In this document: in pieces, positions 45,080-53,461 of the stretch | Layout of the letters: every line of letters begins with the position of its first letter | Position numbering within the stretch: the first letter of the stretch is position 1 | NCBI RefSeq assembly: GCF_900142715.1 | Contig: NZ_FRBX01000001.1 | Coordinates: 1,116,001 to 1,180,000, forward strand | DNA: 64,000 nucleotides | DNA from: Flavobacterium pectinovorum | GTDB lineage: Bacteria; Bacteroidota; Bacteroidia; Flavobacteriales; Flavobacteriaceae | Direction: 5' to 3' | The notes under the pieces: generated by a model | The model's input: only the letters and a program-made list of their open reading frames with translations | What the model was told of the DNA's origin: nothing | Database searches by the model: none | Translations under genes and position numbers: made by a program

Positions 45080-45189
45080 ATTAGAAGCCAAATACGACAA
45101 ATCTTGTTTTGCAAAAAACAATTATTGGAAGATAATGTCAATTTTGGGCAATTAATGTTTAAAACTTTGTTTAAACTTTGAATAAAAAC

Positions 45190-45220
45190 AATCCCATTTC
45201 GCAATGAAGTGGGATTTTTT
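45190..45220 (+). terminator. Terminator of nrdBA
   Basis: AATCCCA and TGGGATT form a stem followed by T residues, about 110 bp after nrdA. The rest of 45080-45401 holds one DnaA-like core (45299) and the next promoter. Confidence 0.7.
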
Positions 45221-45356
45221 ATGTCTCAATTTGAAGAAATAACTTATAATATGTTAAAATAAAAATAACTTCGGATTTTAACATATTGTTTATTAATATG
45301 TTGATAAATAATGACTTATAACTGCTTTTTACCTATGCGCCAAAACAATTAATAGC

Positions 45357-45364
45357 TATATTTG
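45357..45364 (+). promoter_or_regulatory. Putative -7 element (TATATTTG) of the 82-residue gene
   Basis: TATATTTG fits TAnnTTTG and lies 37 bp before the ATG at 45402. Confidence 0.45.
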
Positions 45365-45401
45365 AATATAATTATACGTCTAATAATTTAAAATATTAAC
45401 T

Positions 45402-45650
45402 ATGGAAAGAGCTATAAAACTAAAAGTTCGCAAAGAGCTGGACAGCCAACAGCAGTTGAATATAATTAAATTAAAAGGTAGTTTAATTTCTAAGGGCTAT
45501 ACGGAAATCATTCATATTCTTGATCAGGACGATGAATTTCATATTAATTCTTTCGAAACCCCAAAAGAAAGTACTACCGAAGTTCAGGAATTTATTGCGG
45601 CTTTCATTAACAGAGAAAATTTAGCAGACACTATAACTGTTTTCAGATAA
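45402..45650 (+). CDS. Small conserved-looking hypothetical protein
   Basis: The 82-residue soluble protein has an amphipathic first half (LKVRKELDSQQQLNIIKL) and an acidic second half (ILDQDDEFHINSFETP) ending in a helix (EVQEFIAAFINREN). I do not recognise its family. A -7 element and a bidirectional terminator flank it, and codon use resembles its neighbours, so it is probably a real gene. Confidence 0.7.
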   Translation: MERAIKLKVRKELDSQQQLNIIKLKGSLISKGYTEIIHILDQDDEFHINSFETPKESTTEVQEFIAAFINRENLADTITVFR

Positions 45651-45768
45651 ACAGATCGCTATTTAAAACCAAAAGCCATTAATAAACCAAATGAATATTA
45701 TATTCAAACCTTTATCGTTCACAAAATGACAAAGTAACCAAATCAAATTTAAATCAATAGAAAAAATC

Positions 45769-45796
45769 AAAAGCCTTCAAATTATGAAGGCTTTTT
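45769..45796. terminator. Bidirectional terminator
   Basis: AAAAGCCTTC pairs with GAAGGCTTTTT between two convergent genes. Confidence 0.8.
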
Positions 45797-45838
45797 AATT
45801 GCTTATAATTGTTGTGTAATACATTTTGGATCGAGAAT

Positions 45839-46090
45839 TTAATTATTGCGCAGTGCGTGCATCAACTCTTTTTTTGTCATTTTCGATCTTCCTTTAATAT
45901 CTGCTTTTTTAGCTTCGGTATACAAGTCCTGTTTGCTTCTGTCTTCATAGTCACCACTTTTTCCGCCTCTTTTTTCGGCTCCCTGACTATTTGATATACG
46001 CGCAGATTTTTCTTTGCTGTAACCTTTATCGCGCAGTGCTTCGTATTGGTCCTTGTCTTTAATTGAAGGACCCGGATCTCTTCTTGGCAT
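45839..46090 (-). CDS. Rho N-terminal-domain-like small basic protein
   Basis: The 83-residue charged protein begins MPRRDPGPSIKDKDQYEALRDKGYSKEKSARISN, here split by family: an N-terminal DUF7218-like stretch, a Gly-rich linker (GAEKRGGKSGD) and a C-terminal SAP/Rho_N-like helix-extended-helix (DLYTEAKKADIKGRSKMTKKELMHAL). Such domains bind nucleic acids. It is the first of a row of small minus-strand stress-type genes; an acidic protein gene lies 39 bp upstream. Confidence 0.8.
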   Translation of the reverse strand: MPRRDPGPSIKDKDQYEALRDKGYSKEKSARISNSQGAEKRGGKSGDYEDRSKQDLYTEAKKADIKGRSKMTKKELMHALRNN

Positions 46091-46129
46091 AATAGTACAT
46101 TTTAAAGTTATAATAAATCGTTTTTCAGT

Positions 46130-46435
46130 CTAGTAATCAGATCGGTCTTTTTCGTCAAAATCCTCTTCAAAACCGTCACCATCACCGTCGTCATCTAAAT
46201 CTTCATCGATATTCTGGTCAATATCTTCATCGTCCAGATCATCCTGATACGGATCGTAGTCGTTTCTGGTTTCTGTATCCAAATCCGATTCCTCATAAAC
46301 AGAATCAGAATTGTCTATTTCGTGCTGATTGATTGCAGGATCCTGGTTTTCCATAGTTTCAGAATTAATTCCCTCGTCTGCTAATTGAAAATTGTGACCT
46401 TCCAGATCAAAATTTTCGTTTGGTTCTTGTATCAT
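46130..46435 (-). CDS. Asp/Glu-rich acidic protein
   Basis: The 101-residue protein is dominated by Asp and Glu in its second half (DLDDEDIDQNIDEDLDDDG), with no signal peptide, membrane segment or Cys. I do not recognise a named domain. Two other strongly acidic proteins of this type lie at 48502 and 55056. Low complexity suggests an intrinsically disordered, possibly calcium- or protein-binding polypeptide; this is inference. Codon use is normal and a likely partner gene follows at close range. Confidence 0.75.
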   Translation of the reverse strand: MIQEPNENFDLEGHNFQLADEGINSETMENQDPAINQHEIDNSDSVYEESDLDTETRNDYDPYQDDLDDEDIDQNIDEDLDDDGDGDGFEEDFDEKDRSDY

Positions 46436-46456
46436 AATTTGAATTTTTAGAGTTAT

Positions 46457-46588
46457 TTATTTTTTTAAAGACGATTTTTTATAATCGGTATGTGGTTTTT
46501 CATTACTTCTCGACGATGTCGTTTTTGACTCGTGTTTTTTATCTGAAGTTCTGGAACTTTCAGCATAACTGTTTTTTGAAGTATTCAT
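46457..46588 (-). CDS. 43-residue basic Ser/Lys-rich small protein
   Basis: This short frame opens with ATG at 46586-46588 and reads MNTSKNSYAESSRTSDKK, ending KKSSLKK before TAA at 46457-46459. It is hydrophilic, rich in Ser, Lys and Thr, with no Cys or hydrophobic core. It sits 21 bp upstream of the acidic protein gene on the same strand, in a region where all small frames point this way. Small basic proteins of this sort are frequent beside acidic ones in Flavobacterium genomes, but the support is modest. Confidence 0.55.
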   Translation of the reverse strand: MNTSKNSYAESSRTSDKKHESKTTSSRSNEKPHTDYKKSSLKK

Positions 46589-46776
46589 GATAAAGAAAGT
46601 TTAAAGTTTACATTACAAATCTAAAAACCATGAATATCAAATACTTATACTATTTACCTAAATATTTATATTATTTACTGAATAAGTAATTGTAAATCTG
46701 AGTATTAGTGAAAATACATTTAATAATTCTATAAGATTTAGGAGTAATTGTATAAAAATTTGCTTTAGCTGAATTT

Positions 46777-46784
46777 TATATTTG
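46777..46784 (+). promoter_or_regulatory. Putative -7 element (TATATTTG) of the Ser/Thr-rich lipoprotein
   Basis: TATATTTG fits TAnnTTTG, 30 bp before the ATG at 46815. This indicates that 46815 is the original start. The stretch 46589-46776 shows no gene. Confidence 0.45.
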
Positions 46785-46843
46785 AAATAGTACTAACAGA
46801 AAAATTTTAATATTATGAAGACTTTATTTAATCAAAAATTGTA

Positions 46844-47107
46844 TTGTTTTTACTTTTTGGAGGACTTTTATTTTCTTGTAAAAAGGCTGATGGAAGCAAT
46901 ACAGGTGATTCCGCAAATGATACAATTACTACAGAAACAATTGATACAGTAAGTTCTGTATCAGACAGTACAACTGTTAATTCTGCCACAAATGGTACGA
47001 CCGGTGCAACAGGCGAAGGCTCGACCGGATCAGGATCTGCAGGAACTACACAAAAAGGGAATAGTTCTCTAAATACAGATTCTACAGGTACTGCAAAAGG
47101 CAAATAA
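46844..47107 (+). CDS. Ser/Thr/Gly-rich lipoprotein, start region apparently frameshifted
   Basis: The 87 codons from a TTG at 46844 encode FLLFGGLLFSC, a lipobox-like end (LLFSC), and then a low-complexity Ser/Thr/Gly/Ala tail ending GTAKGK. The hydrophobic core lacks a basic start in this frame. The natural ATG at 46815 (MKTLFN, behind a -7 element) is in another frame. Inserting one T after 46832 would join them into MKTLFNSKIVLFLL plus the rest, a perfect lipoprotein signal. So the gene has lost one base (or the sequence has an error), or it starts at TTG. No domain is recognised in the tail. Confidence 0.55.
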   Translation: MFLLFGGLLFSCKKADGSNTGDSANDTITTETIDTVSSVSDSTTVNSATNGTTGATGEGSTGSGSAGTTQKGNSSLNTDSTGTAKGK

Positions 47108-47168
47108 CCGACTTATTATTACTTTTTTATTGATTACTAATTTCACTCCCTCAACTTGATTAATTCTG

Positions 47169-47202
47169 AAAAAGCCTGTAATAATTAATTACAGGCTTTT
47201 TT
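47169..47202. terminator. Bidirectional terminator
   Basis: AAAAAGCCTGTAAT pairs with ATTACAGGCTTTTTT between convergent genes. Confidence 0.85.
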
Positions 47203-47221
47203 AATTGGAGAAAATTATATT

Positions 47222-47890
47222 TTAAACAGACTCCAAATACGCTTTAAAATTTAGGATATCGTCTTTTACCAGTTTTTCAAAATATGGATTAAGAAGTTTT
47301 GCGGCACTTTCTCCTGCAACGCCCAATGGTGCGTGATATGAAATAGTAACATCAATCTCTGTAGCGTTTCCTTTTGGTTTAAAAGTTACTTTTCCGGCAT
47401 TTTTTATTGTAGAATCGGGTAGGGAATTCCAGCTGATTAATTTTTCTTTTTCATCTTTCACAATTTCTGCCTTCCATTTTATTTTTCCAATTCCAATAGG
47501 CCCTTTGGCTGTCCATTCAGAAGTAGTGTAGTTCAAAGGTTTTACAGATTCAATATGATTCATAAATTTTGGTAAGTTTTCGAAATCACGCCAAAAAGCA
47601 TATACTTCACTAATAGGTTTTTTGATCACGCTATTAATTCGGATGTTTACATTTGATGCTTTGTCGTTTTTTAAATGATCAACTGCATCATAAACAGGGC
47701 AATATCCGGAAATTCCTCGTAAAAGCATTGATCCACCAACACCAATTTTTCCGGCATTTTTATTTTCTTTAGATAAACCGGAATATAAAAGATATGCTCC
47801 GCTTGTAACCATTAAAACTCTTTCGAGAGTAGATACATTTGTTTTAAGTTTTGATTTTTTTTGTATCGAAGCTGATGTATTTGTTTCCAT
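47222..47890 (-). CDS. DUF2892-SRPBCC (polyketide-cyclase-like) protein
   Basis: In the 222-residue protein, residues about 15-70 form a DUF2892-like membrane hairpin (STLERVLMVTSGAYLLYSGL and GKIGVGGSMLLRGISGYCPVY). Residues about 75-220 are an SRPBCC/START-like domain (INSVIKKPISEVYAFWRDF, LPKFMNHIESV, VTISYHAPLGVAGESAAKLL). The fold binds hydrophobic ligands. This fusion recurs in stress-gene clusters of Bacteroidota and Proteobacteria, but the ligand is unknown. A 40-bp gap separates it from the upstream membrane protein gene. Confidence 0.85.
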   Translation of the reverse strand: METNTSASIQKKSKLKTNVSTLERVLMVTSGAYLLYSGLSKENKNAGKIGVGGSMLLRGISGYCPVYDAVDHLKNDKASNVNIRINSVIKKPISEVYAFWRDFENLPKFMNHIESVKPLNYTTSEWTAKGPIGIGKIKWKAEIVKDEKEKLISWNSLPDSTIKNAGKVTFKPKGNATEIDVTISYHAPLGVAGESAAKLLNPYFEKLVKDDILNFKAYLESV

Positions 47891-47930
47891 AATTTCTAAT
47901 TTTTAATTTTATTATTTATTTTAAGAATAG

Positions 47931-48377
47931 TTATAAGAAAGTTTTGTAAACCAAAAAAGCAACCAAACCGAAAATAACATGCGCGATAAATAGCTGTGTA
48001 TAATATCCCTTAAAATCGATATTGGGTTTTTGCGGAATAATTTTGAATAAAATCATCCAGCCCAAAATGCCTATAATACCACTTATTGCACCAAAAAGTA
48101 ATGCAATTTGCCACGAAAATTCTACAACATCATACAGCCACAAATAGTGATATATAATAACAAAAAAAGTTCCGATAATATAATGTAAAATCCATGCTAA
48201 TACTCTTTTTGTTTTTAGAGATACTTCGATGTGAAATCTTGTCAGGATGTACGTAAGTAGTACAGGCTCTTTGTATAATTCTCTTACGCTTGCCGAAACG
48301 GCATAACTAAACAGCGTCATTACGCTTGTTGCTGCGATGGAAGAAATGAGGATCTGTAAAAATGCATGAAAGTTCAT
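47931..48377 (-). CDS. Four-helix membrane protein of unknown function
   Basis: The 148-residue protein has four clear hydrophobic helices (about 8-28, 60-80, 88-112, 128-147) joined by short polar loops and no signal peptide. I do not recognise the family. It lies 40 bp upstream of the SRPBCC gene on the same strand, so co-transcription is likely. A membrane-stress or permeability role is a guess. Confidence 0.75.
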   Translation of the reverse strand: MNFHAFLQILISSIAATSVMTLFSYAVSASVRELYKEPVLLTYILTRFHIEVSLKTKRVLAWILHYIIGTFFVIIYHYLWLYDVVEFSWQIALLFGAISGIIGILGWMILFKIIPQKPNIDFKGYYTQLFIAHVIFGLVAFLVYKTFL

Positions 48378-48501
48378 ATTAGTACTTTTTTGAAATTAGG
48401 TTACTTAAAAAATGTACTTCCAGGTCATCAACTTTATTAAAGTATCAGCATGAAAAAAACAACGTTGAGACAAGGAAGTACAATATCTTTATTAGGTTTC
48501 A

Positions 48502-49020
48502 TTACTTGGCAGGACTTTTTTTAATCGCTATTTTATTCGAGAATTGACGCGGATGATTTACCGGATCAATTTCTTCAAGATCCTGATCAATATCTTCGGT
48601 TAACGAAGCATCTCCGGAAACATAATCTTGTCTTTTTTCATTATCAGGATTTTCGTTGTCTTCATCATCTTGCTTGTCGTTTTCTAATGAGTCATCATTA
48701 TCTTCAGCATCGCTTTTTCCAAAACCATCATCATTTCTGGCATCTCTTTCATTTTGTAATTTTTCATCCTCACTCAAATAATCCTCATTCAAATCATTGT
48801 CATAATCCTCATCAGGATTTGTGCGTAAATCATTGTCATTTTCATCGTCGAGCTCATCATCACGATCCTGTTGATTACTAAAACTTCGATTTAAGTTCTG
48901 CTCTATGTCATTGGTGACCGAATTATCAAAAGGGATAGTATCATTTTTGTTAGATGGATTTGTATTGTCTTGAAAATCCGTGTCAGTTTGACCGTAATTT
49001 TCTTTTTCTCTTAAATTCAT
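48502..49020 (-). CDS. Asp/Glu/Asn-rich acidic protein
   Basis: The frame is open to 49074, but the N-terminal part (FCTCNFTIIQKL) does not look like protein. ATG at 49020 (MNLREKENYG) or 49029 (MTIMNLREK) is the likely start, giving about 172 residues. The sequence is dominated by acidic and Asn residues (DDELDDENDNDLRTNPDED, DNDDSLENDKQDDEDN) and ends with a short basic tail (NKIAIKKSPAK). No domain is recognised. It is the longest of three acidic low-complexity proteins in this 10-kb region. Confidence 0.7.
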   Translation of the reverse strand: MNLREKENYGQTDTDFQDNTNPSNKNDTIPFDNSVTNDIEQNLNRSFSNQQDRDDELDDENDNDLRTNPDEDYDNDLNEDYLSEDEKLQNERDARNDDGFGKSDAEDNDDSLENDKQDDEDNENPDNEKRQDYVSGDASLTEDIDQDLEEIDPVNHPRQFSNKIAIKKSPAK

Positions 49021-49132
49021 AATAGTCATTTTAAGTTTTTGTATGATTGTAAAGTTACACGTACAGAAAATCAAAATTTTATAAAACAGATATTTTGTAA
49101 TTACATAATTTACAGTATATCAGTTGTTTTTG

Positions 49133-49534
49133 TTAGATTTCGAGAAATGTAAAGGGATAGGCAGCCATTATCAAATAGGTAATTATAATAATACTCATAA
49201 GAAAAATAACGACCGTAAGGATTGTTAAAAGCATTGTAGAATATAAATATTCGCCACGCTGTAAAAGTCTGTGTACTTGTCTGTATTTACAGTAGGATAA
49301 CAAGATAGTAATAGCGCCCGTAAGCACTAAAGAGATACCAATAAATATAGTTAGTCCATTTTTTGGAATATTTGAATCTTTAAAAAACGTGGACGGTAAT
49401 TGATTGACAAATAATGAGAACTTTACAATCACGAAACCAAATACCATAATTCCGATGCCAGTACGAATCCACGACAAAAACGTGCGTTCGTTTGACATAT
49501 GCTCATTAATCATATTATTATTTTTGTTATCCAC
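49133..49534 (-). CDS. DUF202 (YidH-type) membrane protein
   Basis: The 133-residue protein matches DUF202: the conserved N-terminal NERTFLSWIRTGIGIMVFGFV, then helices at about 70-92 and 103-128, with the CKYRQVHRLLQRGEY loop between. Members are small inner-membrane proteins of unknown role that are often induced by stress; yidH and related genes occur in pairs. It is 49 bp downstream of the flavodoxin-type reductase gene on the same strand. Confidence 0.88.
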   Translation of the reverse strand: MDNKNNNMINEHMSNERTFLSWIRTGIGIMVFGFVIVKFSLFVNQLPSTFFKDSNIPKNGLTIFIGISLVLTGAITILLSYCKYRQVHRLLQRGEYLYSTMLLTILTVVIFLMSIIIITYLIMAAYPFTFLEI

Positions 49535-49583
49535 GATATTCTTATTTAGTAATTTTAATATTTTGCTTTTATTTAAAGTATTA

Positions 49584-50168
49584 TCAGCTTTTGCCTGCTG
49601 CTTTTTTCAAAGATTCTGCCATAGCCTGGGCATCTTTTTCGTAGGTGCTTTTGTAGTACTCTAAAAGCTCTGCTTTGGTCTTTTTTGCATCTTTGGCATG
49701 GCCTTCCCAAATAACGCCAAGTGAAGTATAAGGCGGAACCGTAACACCAATGCTGCAAAAGAAATTCGCAATATTTCCCGTAATATGTTCTACACCATCT
49801 GAATCGCCTGTTACAATTACACCGCCAATTTTTCCGTCAAGCGGAGAATCTTTTCCGCTCAAAATAATGTCGTAAACCTCATCAAGCCTTTCAATGCATC
49901 TTTGCAGTTCAGAGGAGTGATTGTTCCACCAAATGGGTGTTGCAAATAGTAAAATTTCAGCTTGCAGAATTTTGTTGTAAATATCCGGCCAGTCATCTTT
50001 TGTGTCCATTTGCGTATAAGTTCCCGGAACAATATTGTGATCAACAAGTTTTATTATTTCGAATTCAATTTTTTGCCGGATCAGATATTTAGCAAAAAAA
50101 TCTATAAGAATTTCTGTGTTAGATCTGCCTTTATTTTTTAAGGTGGCGAGTAGTATGATAGCTTTCAT
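49584..50168 (-). CDS. NAD(P)H-dependent FMN reductase/flavodoxin-like oxidoreductase
   Basis: The frame extends to 50285, but the flavodoxin fold begins at the ATG at 50168 (MKAIILLATLKNKGRSNTEIL), leaving 194 residues. It shows the NADPH-dependent FMN reductase pattern: a beta strand and phosphate-binding loop at the start, ILLFATPIWWNNHSSELQRC, GKIGGVIVTGDSDGVEH and a C-terminal helix. Proteins of this type reduce flavins, quinones or act as flavodoxin-like carriers. The upstream gene (7 bp away) is an FAD-Rieske oxidoreductase, a plausible electron partner. Confidence 0.88.
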   Translation of the reverse strand: MKAIILLATLKNKGRSNTEILIDFFAKYLIRQKIEFEIIKLVDHNIVPGTYTQMDTKDDWPDIYNKILQAEILLFATPIWWNNHSSELQRCIERLDEVYDIILSGKDSPLDGKIGGVIVTGDSDGVEHITGNIANFFCSIGVTVPPYTSLGVIWEGHAKDAKKTKAELLEYYKSTYEKDAQAMAESLKKAAGKS

Positions 50169-50175
50169 ATGTTTT

Positions 50176-51756
50176 TTATTTGATATGGATTTTGGATAGA
50201 TCAGTTTCTGCAGGACCGTTGATGACGATACCTTCTGCGTCAAATCGTGAACCGTGACAAGGACAATCAAAAGATTTTTCATCATTATTCCATTGTACGA
50301 TGCAGCCTAAATGCGGACAAACGGCAGAAAATGCTTTTAAGGCATTGTCGTAATCCCGATAAACGGCAATTTTATTTAAGCCTGAAGAAAGTATTGCGCC
50401 TTCTCCCGCTGGTAAATCGGCTGTGTTTTTTAAATCAGAGCCCTTAATCCAATCCAGATATTGTGAAGCCATGTTGCTTGCTTCTTTAATAAAATCACCG
50501 GTAGTTTTTAAGGTAATTCTTGACGGACTATACAAGTCTTCCCATTTGTTTTTAATGCCCATAATGCTGTCACAAATAATCATGGCGCCAATTGTTGTGT
50601 GTGTCATTCCATTTCCGGAATCTCCCGTAATGATATAAATATTGTCATCGCCGGGATTTTTCCCCATAAAACCTAAAGAATCCACAGGTTCCATCACCTG
50701 ACCAGACCAGCGATATGAAATGTCATCCGGCATGGGGAAATAATTTCGTGTCCAGGCCTCAAGTCTTTCATATCTTTCAAATTCCGAAATCCCTTCTTCA
50801 TCGGCCTGACCCGTTTTGTGATCTTCACCTCCGGAAATTAATAAATCGTATTCGTCATCATAATTTTCCAAACGAACATAATGATAAGGCTGAGAAACCC
50901 ATTTTGATTCCTGATCGCCTGTGTCCCACCAAAGCGAGTAGGGAAGTTGCCCTTTCGGAATTTTGGCTCCAATAACATAAGTTCTGTACGCGTGTTGTTT
51001 GGTGTGCATTGTTAAAACATCATTTATAGGCGTATTTGTTGCCACCACGATATAATCTGCAGAAAAAGTAAAACCGTTTACTTTCGCCCCTTTTTTGTTA
51101 ATATCTTCTGCGTGAGCTTCGGTATAAATAATTCCGCCAAGAGAAACGATAGCATCGGCAAGTCCTTTAAGATAGTTCAGTATATGAAATTGTGCCTGAT
51201 TGTTAAAGACGATGCATCGTTGTTTTTCTGCATTGGCCAAAGCAGGAATTTCTTCTAAAACCGAAGTCTGCAATCCTGCTTTTTGTGTCGCCTGAAATTC
51301 TTTATCCAGATTTTCTTCCTTGTCTGTGGGATGCAGAAATAAGTAACCGTTTACTCTTTTAAAAGAGCAATCGATATTTAAGGAAGTAACAATATTTTCA
51401 ATTTCGTCTATAGCGGCAACATGACTTTCGGCAGCAAGTTTTGCATTTTCTTCGCCAAAGGTTTCTTCAAGAAAAAAATAGCGATCGTCGAGCGCGCAGG
51501 TTAAATGAGCCGTCGTACGTCCGGTTTCGCCGCTGCCGATAAAACCATCTTCAACAAGTACAACTTTTTTACCTGCTTTTAATAATTTATAAGCAGTTGT
51601 TAATCCCGCAATTCCACCACCAATTATCAATACTTCCGTTTGAATATCCTGATCAGGTTTTTCAAAAGAAATAATAGGAGCAGAGTCAATCCAAAATGAA
51701 ACATTTTCACCCGAAGTGATGCTGGAGCTTTTTAAGGTATTGTTTGATTCATCCAT
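50176..51756 (-). CDS. FAD-dependent oxidoreductase fused to a Rieske [2Fe-2S] domain
   Basis: In the 526-residue protein, residues about 35-400 form a DAO-type FAD oxidoreductase with the dinucleotide motif IIGGGIAGLTTAYKLLKAGK, GSGETGRTTAHL and IYIITGDSGNGMTHT. Residues about 430-526 form a Rieske domain with both ligand pairs, CPHLGC and CPCHGS. It resembles the Rieske-FAD family of putative gamma-glutamylputrescine or glycine oxidase-like enzymes that pass electrons to an iron-sulfur cluster. The substrate is unknown. The FMN reductase gene follows 7 bp after its stop. Confidence 0.9.
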   Translation of the reverse strand: MDESNNTLKSSSITSGENVSFWIDSAPIISFEKPDQDIQTEVLIIGGGIAGLTTAYKLLKAGKKVVLVEDGFIGSGETGRTTAHLTCALDDRYFFLEETFGEENAKLAAESHVAAIDEIENIVTSLNIDCSFKRVNGYLFLHPTDKEENLDKEFQATQKAGLQTSVLEEIPALANAEKQRCIVFNNQAQFHILNYLKGLADAIVSLGGIIYTEAHAEDINKKGAKVNGFTFSADYIVVATNTPINDVLTMHTKQHAYRTYVIGAKIPKGQLPYSLWWDTGDQESKWVSQPYHYVRLENYDDEYDLLISGGEDHKTGQADEEGISEFERYERLEAWTRNYFPMPDDISYRWSGQVMEPVDSLGFMGKNPGDDNIYIITGDSGNGMTHTTIGAMIICDSIMGIKNKWEDLYSPSRITLKTTGDFIKEASNMASQYLDWIKGSDLKNTADLPAGEGAILSSGLNKIAVYRDYDNALKAFSAVCPHLGCIVQWNNDEKSFDCPCHGSRFDAEGIVINGPAETDLSKIHIK

Positions 51757-51940
51757 AATGTAATTTTTTAGAATTTAGAATTTACAGGAGAAATTTAAAA
51801 TCTGTATAAATTCATTTTTAAGAGGTTGATATCAAAGCTACTAGCTATAAAAACAAAACGTTTACAGGTTTAAAGGGAAGTTTTATAAGATTTTCAGTTA
51901 TGTTTTTAGGTAACAAGGGATATTACGTAAATGCCTAAAA

Positions 51941-51974
51941 ACAAATAAGGCTGTCAATTGACAGCCTTATTTGT
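51941..51974. terminator. Perfect 34-bp palindrome, terminator
   Basis: ACAAATAAGGCTGTCAA followed by its exact reverse complement TTGACAGCCTTATTTGT. It lies 18 bp past the stop of the minus-strand GH130 gene and could terminate in both directions. The rest of 51757-51991 shows nothing else. Confidence 0.8.
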
Positions 51975-51991
51975 TAGTGTTTGAAATATTT

Positions 51992-53461
51992 TTATTTATT
52001 ACTGTTTTTTAAAGCATCCAGTAATTCTACCATATCTACCACAGCATAAGTCGACGAATAATCTGAGACTGCATAAGGTAATATAAGACTACCGTTGTGA
52101 ATAATCGCCCCGCAGGAATACACAACATTGGGCACGTAACCTTCTCTTTCATCTTCCAGAGGCGAAAGTAAAGGTTCTTTAAGTCTTCCAATTTCTTTAG
52201 AAGGATCATCAAGATCAAATAAAGAAGCACCAATACAGTAACATCTCATGGCACCTACACCGTGTGTAATAACAAGCCAGCCTTCTTCTGTCCAAAGTGG
52301 TGATCCGCAATTTCCTATTTGGGTCAGTTCCCACGTATATCGGGGCTCCTGCAAAAGAATAGGAGTGTTCCATTGTGTTTGTCTGTCAGAATACATGATG
52401 TAATTATTAACACCATCGATTCTGGAGAGCATTGCATATTTTCCTTTTATTTTTCTTGGAAATAAAGCCAGGTTTTTATTTTGAGCACCAGCACCGTGCA
52501 GAGGCATTACCCTGAAATTATAAAAATCCTCGGTCGAAATAAGTTTAGGAAGTATTGCATGACCATTATAGGCTGTATAAGTTGCCATGACGCGCGTAGA
52601 ACCGTCATCATCTGTAAAACGTACAAAACGGGCATCTTCAATACCACGGCTTTCAGAATCGGAAATTGGAAATATAACACGTTCTGTTATATCAGAATCA
52701 TGTTTAAATTGTAAATCATAAAAGGAATTTGCCAGCCAGATGATTTCTTCAAGTGCTGTTCGTCTTTCCTGACGTATAGAAGGATCCTGCAAGGCATCTT
52801 TTACCATACTTTTTAAAACAGCATATTCAAATTCATCCGGTAAATCCTGCATGATTTGGGTAATATATTTGTCCTGCGTATGCATTTCTGAAAGCTTTAA
52901 TAAAAATCTTTCTTTATTGTATAAGCTTTTGTGTTCAATCTCTGCCTTATCAATGTTATTACCGTTTTTCATTATCTGCAGATTATTGTCTTTATCGAGA
53001 ATTCCTCGTCTAAAAACAATAGAAGAAATATGACCTTCTCCTGTGGCACGAAACGAAATAATAACACGTTTTGCTCCTGCTTCCAGACCAGACTGATCAA
53101 AATCTTCGATAATAGACGGATTGAAAATTGCTGCCGATTCAATAGCATATTCCATTGTACAGAAAGAACCTATAAGCATTTTTCTATCTACAGAAAGTGC
53201 ATCATAGTCTATTTGCATTCCTTCGATAATGTATCTGATTTTTTCGCAATGTTTGAAAAATATATTCGAGATATTTCGGTGACGCCTGGCAAATTCGCGA
53301 AGTGTTTGTTCCAGGGTTTGTAAAACCTGTTTTTCGTCGAGCAACATTATGCGGCTTACCATTTGTTGTGTCCGTTCTTCACCATTCATAAAATATCGTG
53401 CAACAACTCTTTTAGAATCTGGGGTAAATTTTATATTTTTTCGAATGATTGGTACTCGCAT
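51992..53461 (-). CDS. Glycoside hydrolase family 130 (mannoside phosphorylase-type) protein
   Basis: The 489-residue protein has the five-bladed propeller pattern of GH130: GIEDARFVRFTDDDG (the conserved EDxR segment), NLALFPRKIKGKYAML, GNCGSPLWTEEGWLVITHGVG and IGASLFDLDDPSKEIGR, preceded by a roughly 170-residue N-terminal helical part. Characterised family members phosphorolyse or hydrolyse beta-1,2- or beta-1,4-mannosides. Subfamily and substrate cannot be set here. No signal peptide is seen, so it is probably cytoplasmic. No mannan-use genes lie beside it. Confidence 0.9.
   Translation of the reverse strand: MRVPIIRKNIKFTPDSKRVVARYFMNGEERTQQMVSRIMLLDEKQVLQTLEQTLREFARRHRNISNIFFKHCEKIRYIIEGMQIDYDALSVDRKMLIGSFCTMEYAIESAAIFNPSIIEDFDQSGLEAGAKRVIISFRATGEGHISSIVFRRGILDKDNNLQIMKNGNNIDKAEIEHKSLYNKERFLLKLSEMHTQDKYITQIMQDLPDEFEYAVLKSMVKDALQDPSIRQERRTALEEIIWLANSFYDLQFKHDSDITERVIFPISDSESRGIEDARFVRFTDDDGSTRVMATYTAYNGHAILPKLISTEDFYNFRVMPLHGAGAQNKNLALFPRKIKGKYAMLSRIDGVNNYIMYSDRQTQWNTPILLQEPRYTWELTQIGNCGSPLWTEEGWLVITHGVGAMRCYCIGASLFDLDDPSKEIGRLKEPLLSPLEDEREGYVPNVVYSCGAIIHNGSLILPYAVSDYSSTYAVVDMVELLDALKNSNK

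Noticed and set aside
49020..49074. N-terminal extension of the acidic protein to 49074
   Set aside because: The added residues (FCTCNFTIIQKL) are Cys- and hydrophobic-rich, unlike the rest, and better starts follow at 49029 and 49020.
50168..50285. N-terminal extension of the FMN reductase to 50285
   Set aside because: The extra 39 residues overlap the end of the FAD-Rieske gene and precede a natural flavodoxin-fold start at 50168.
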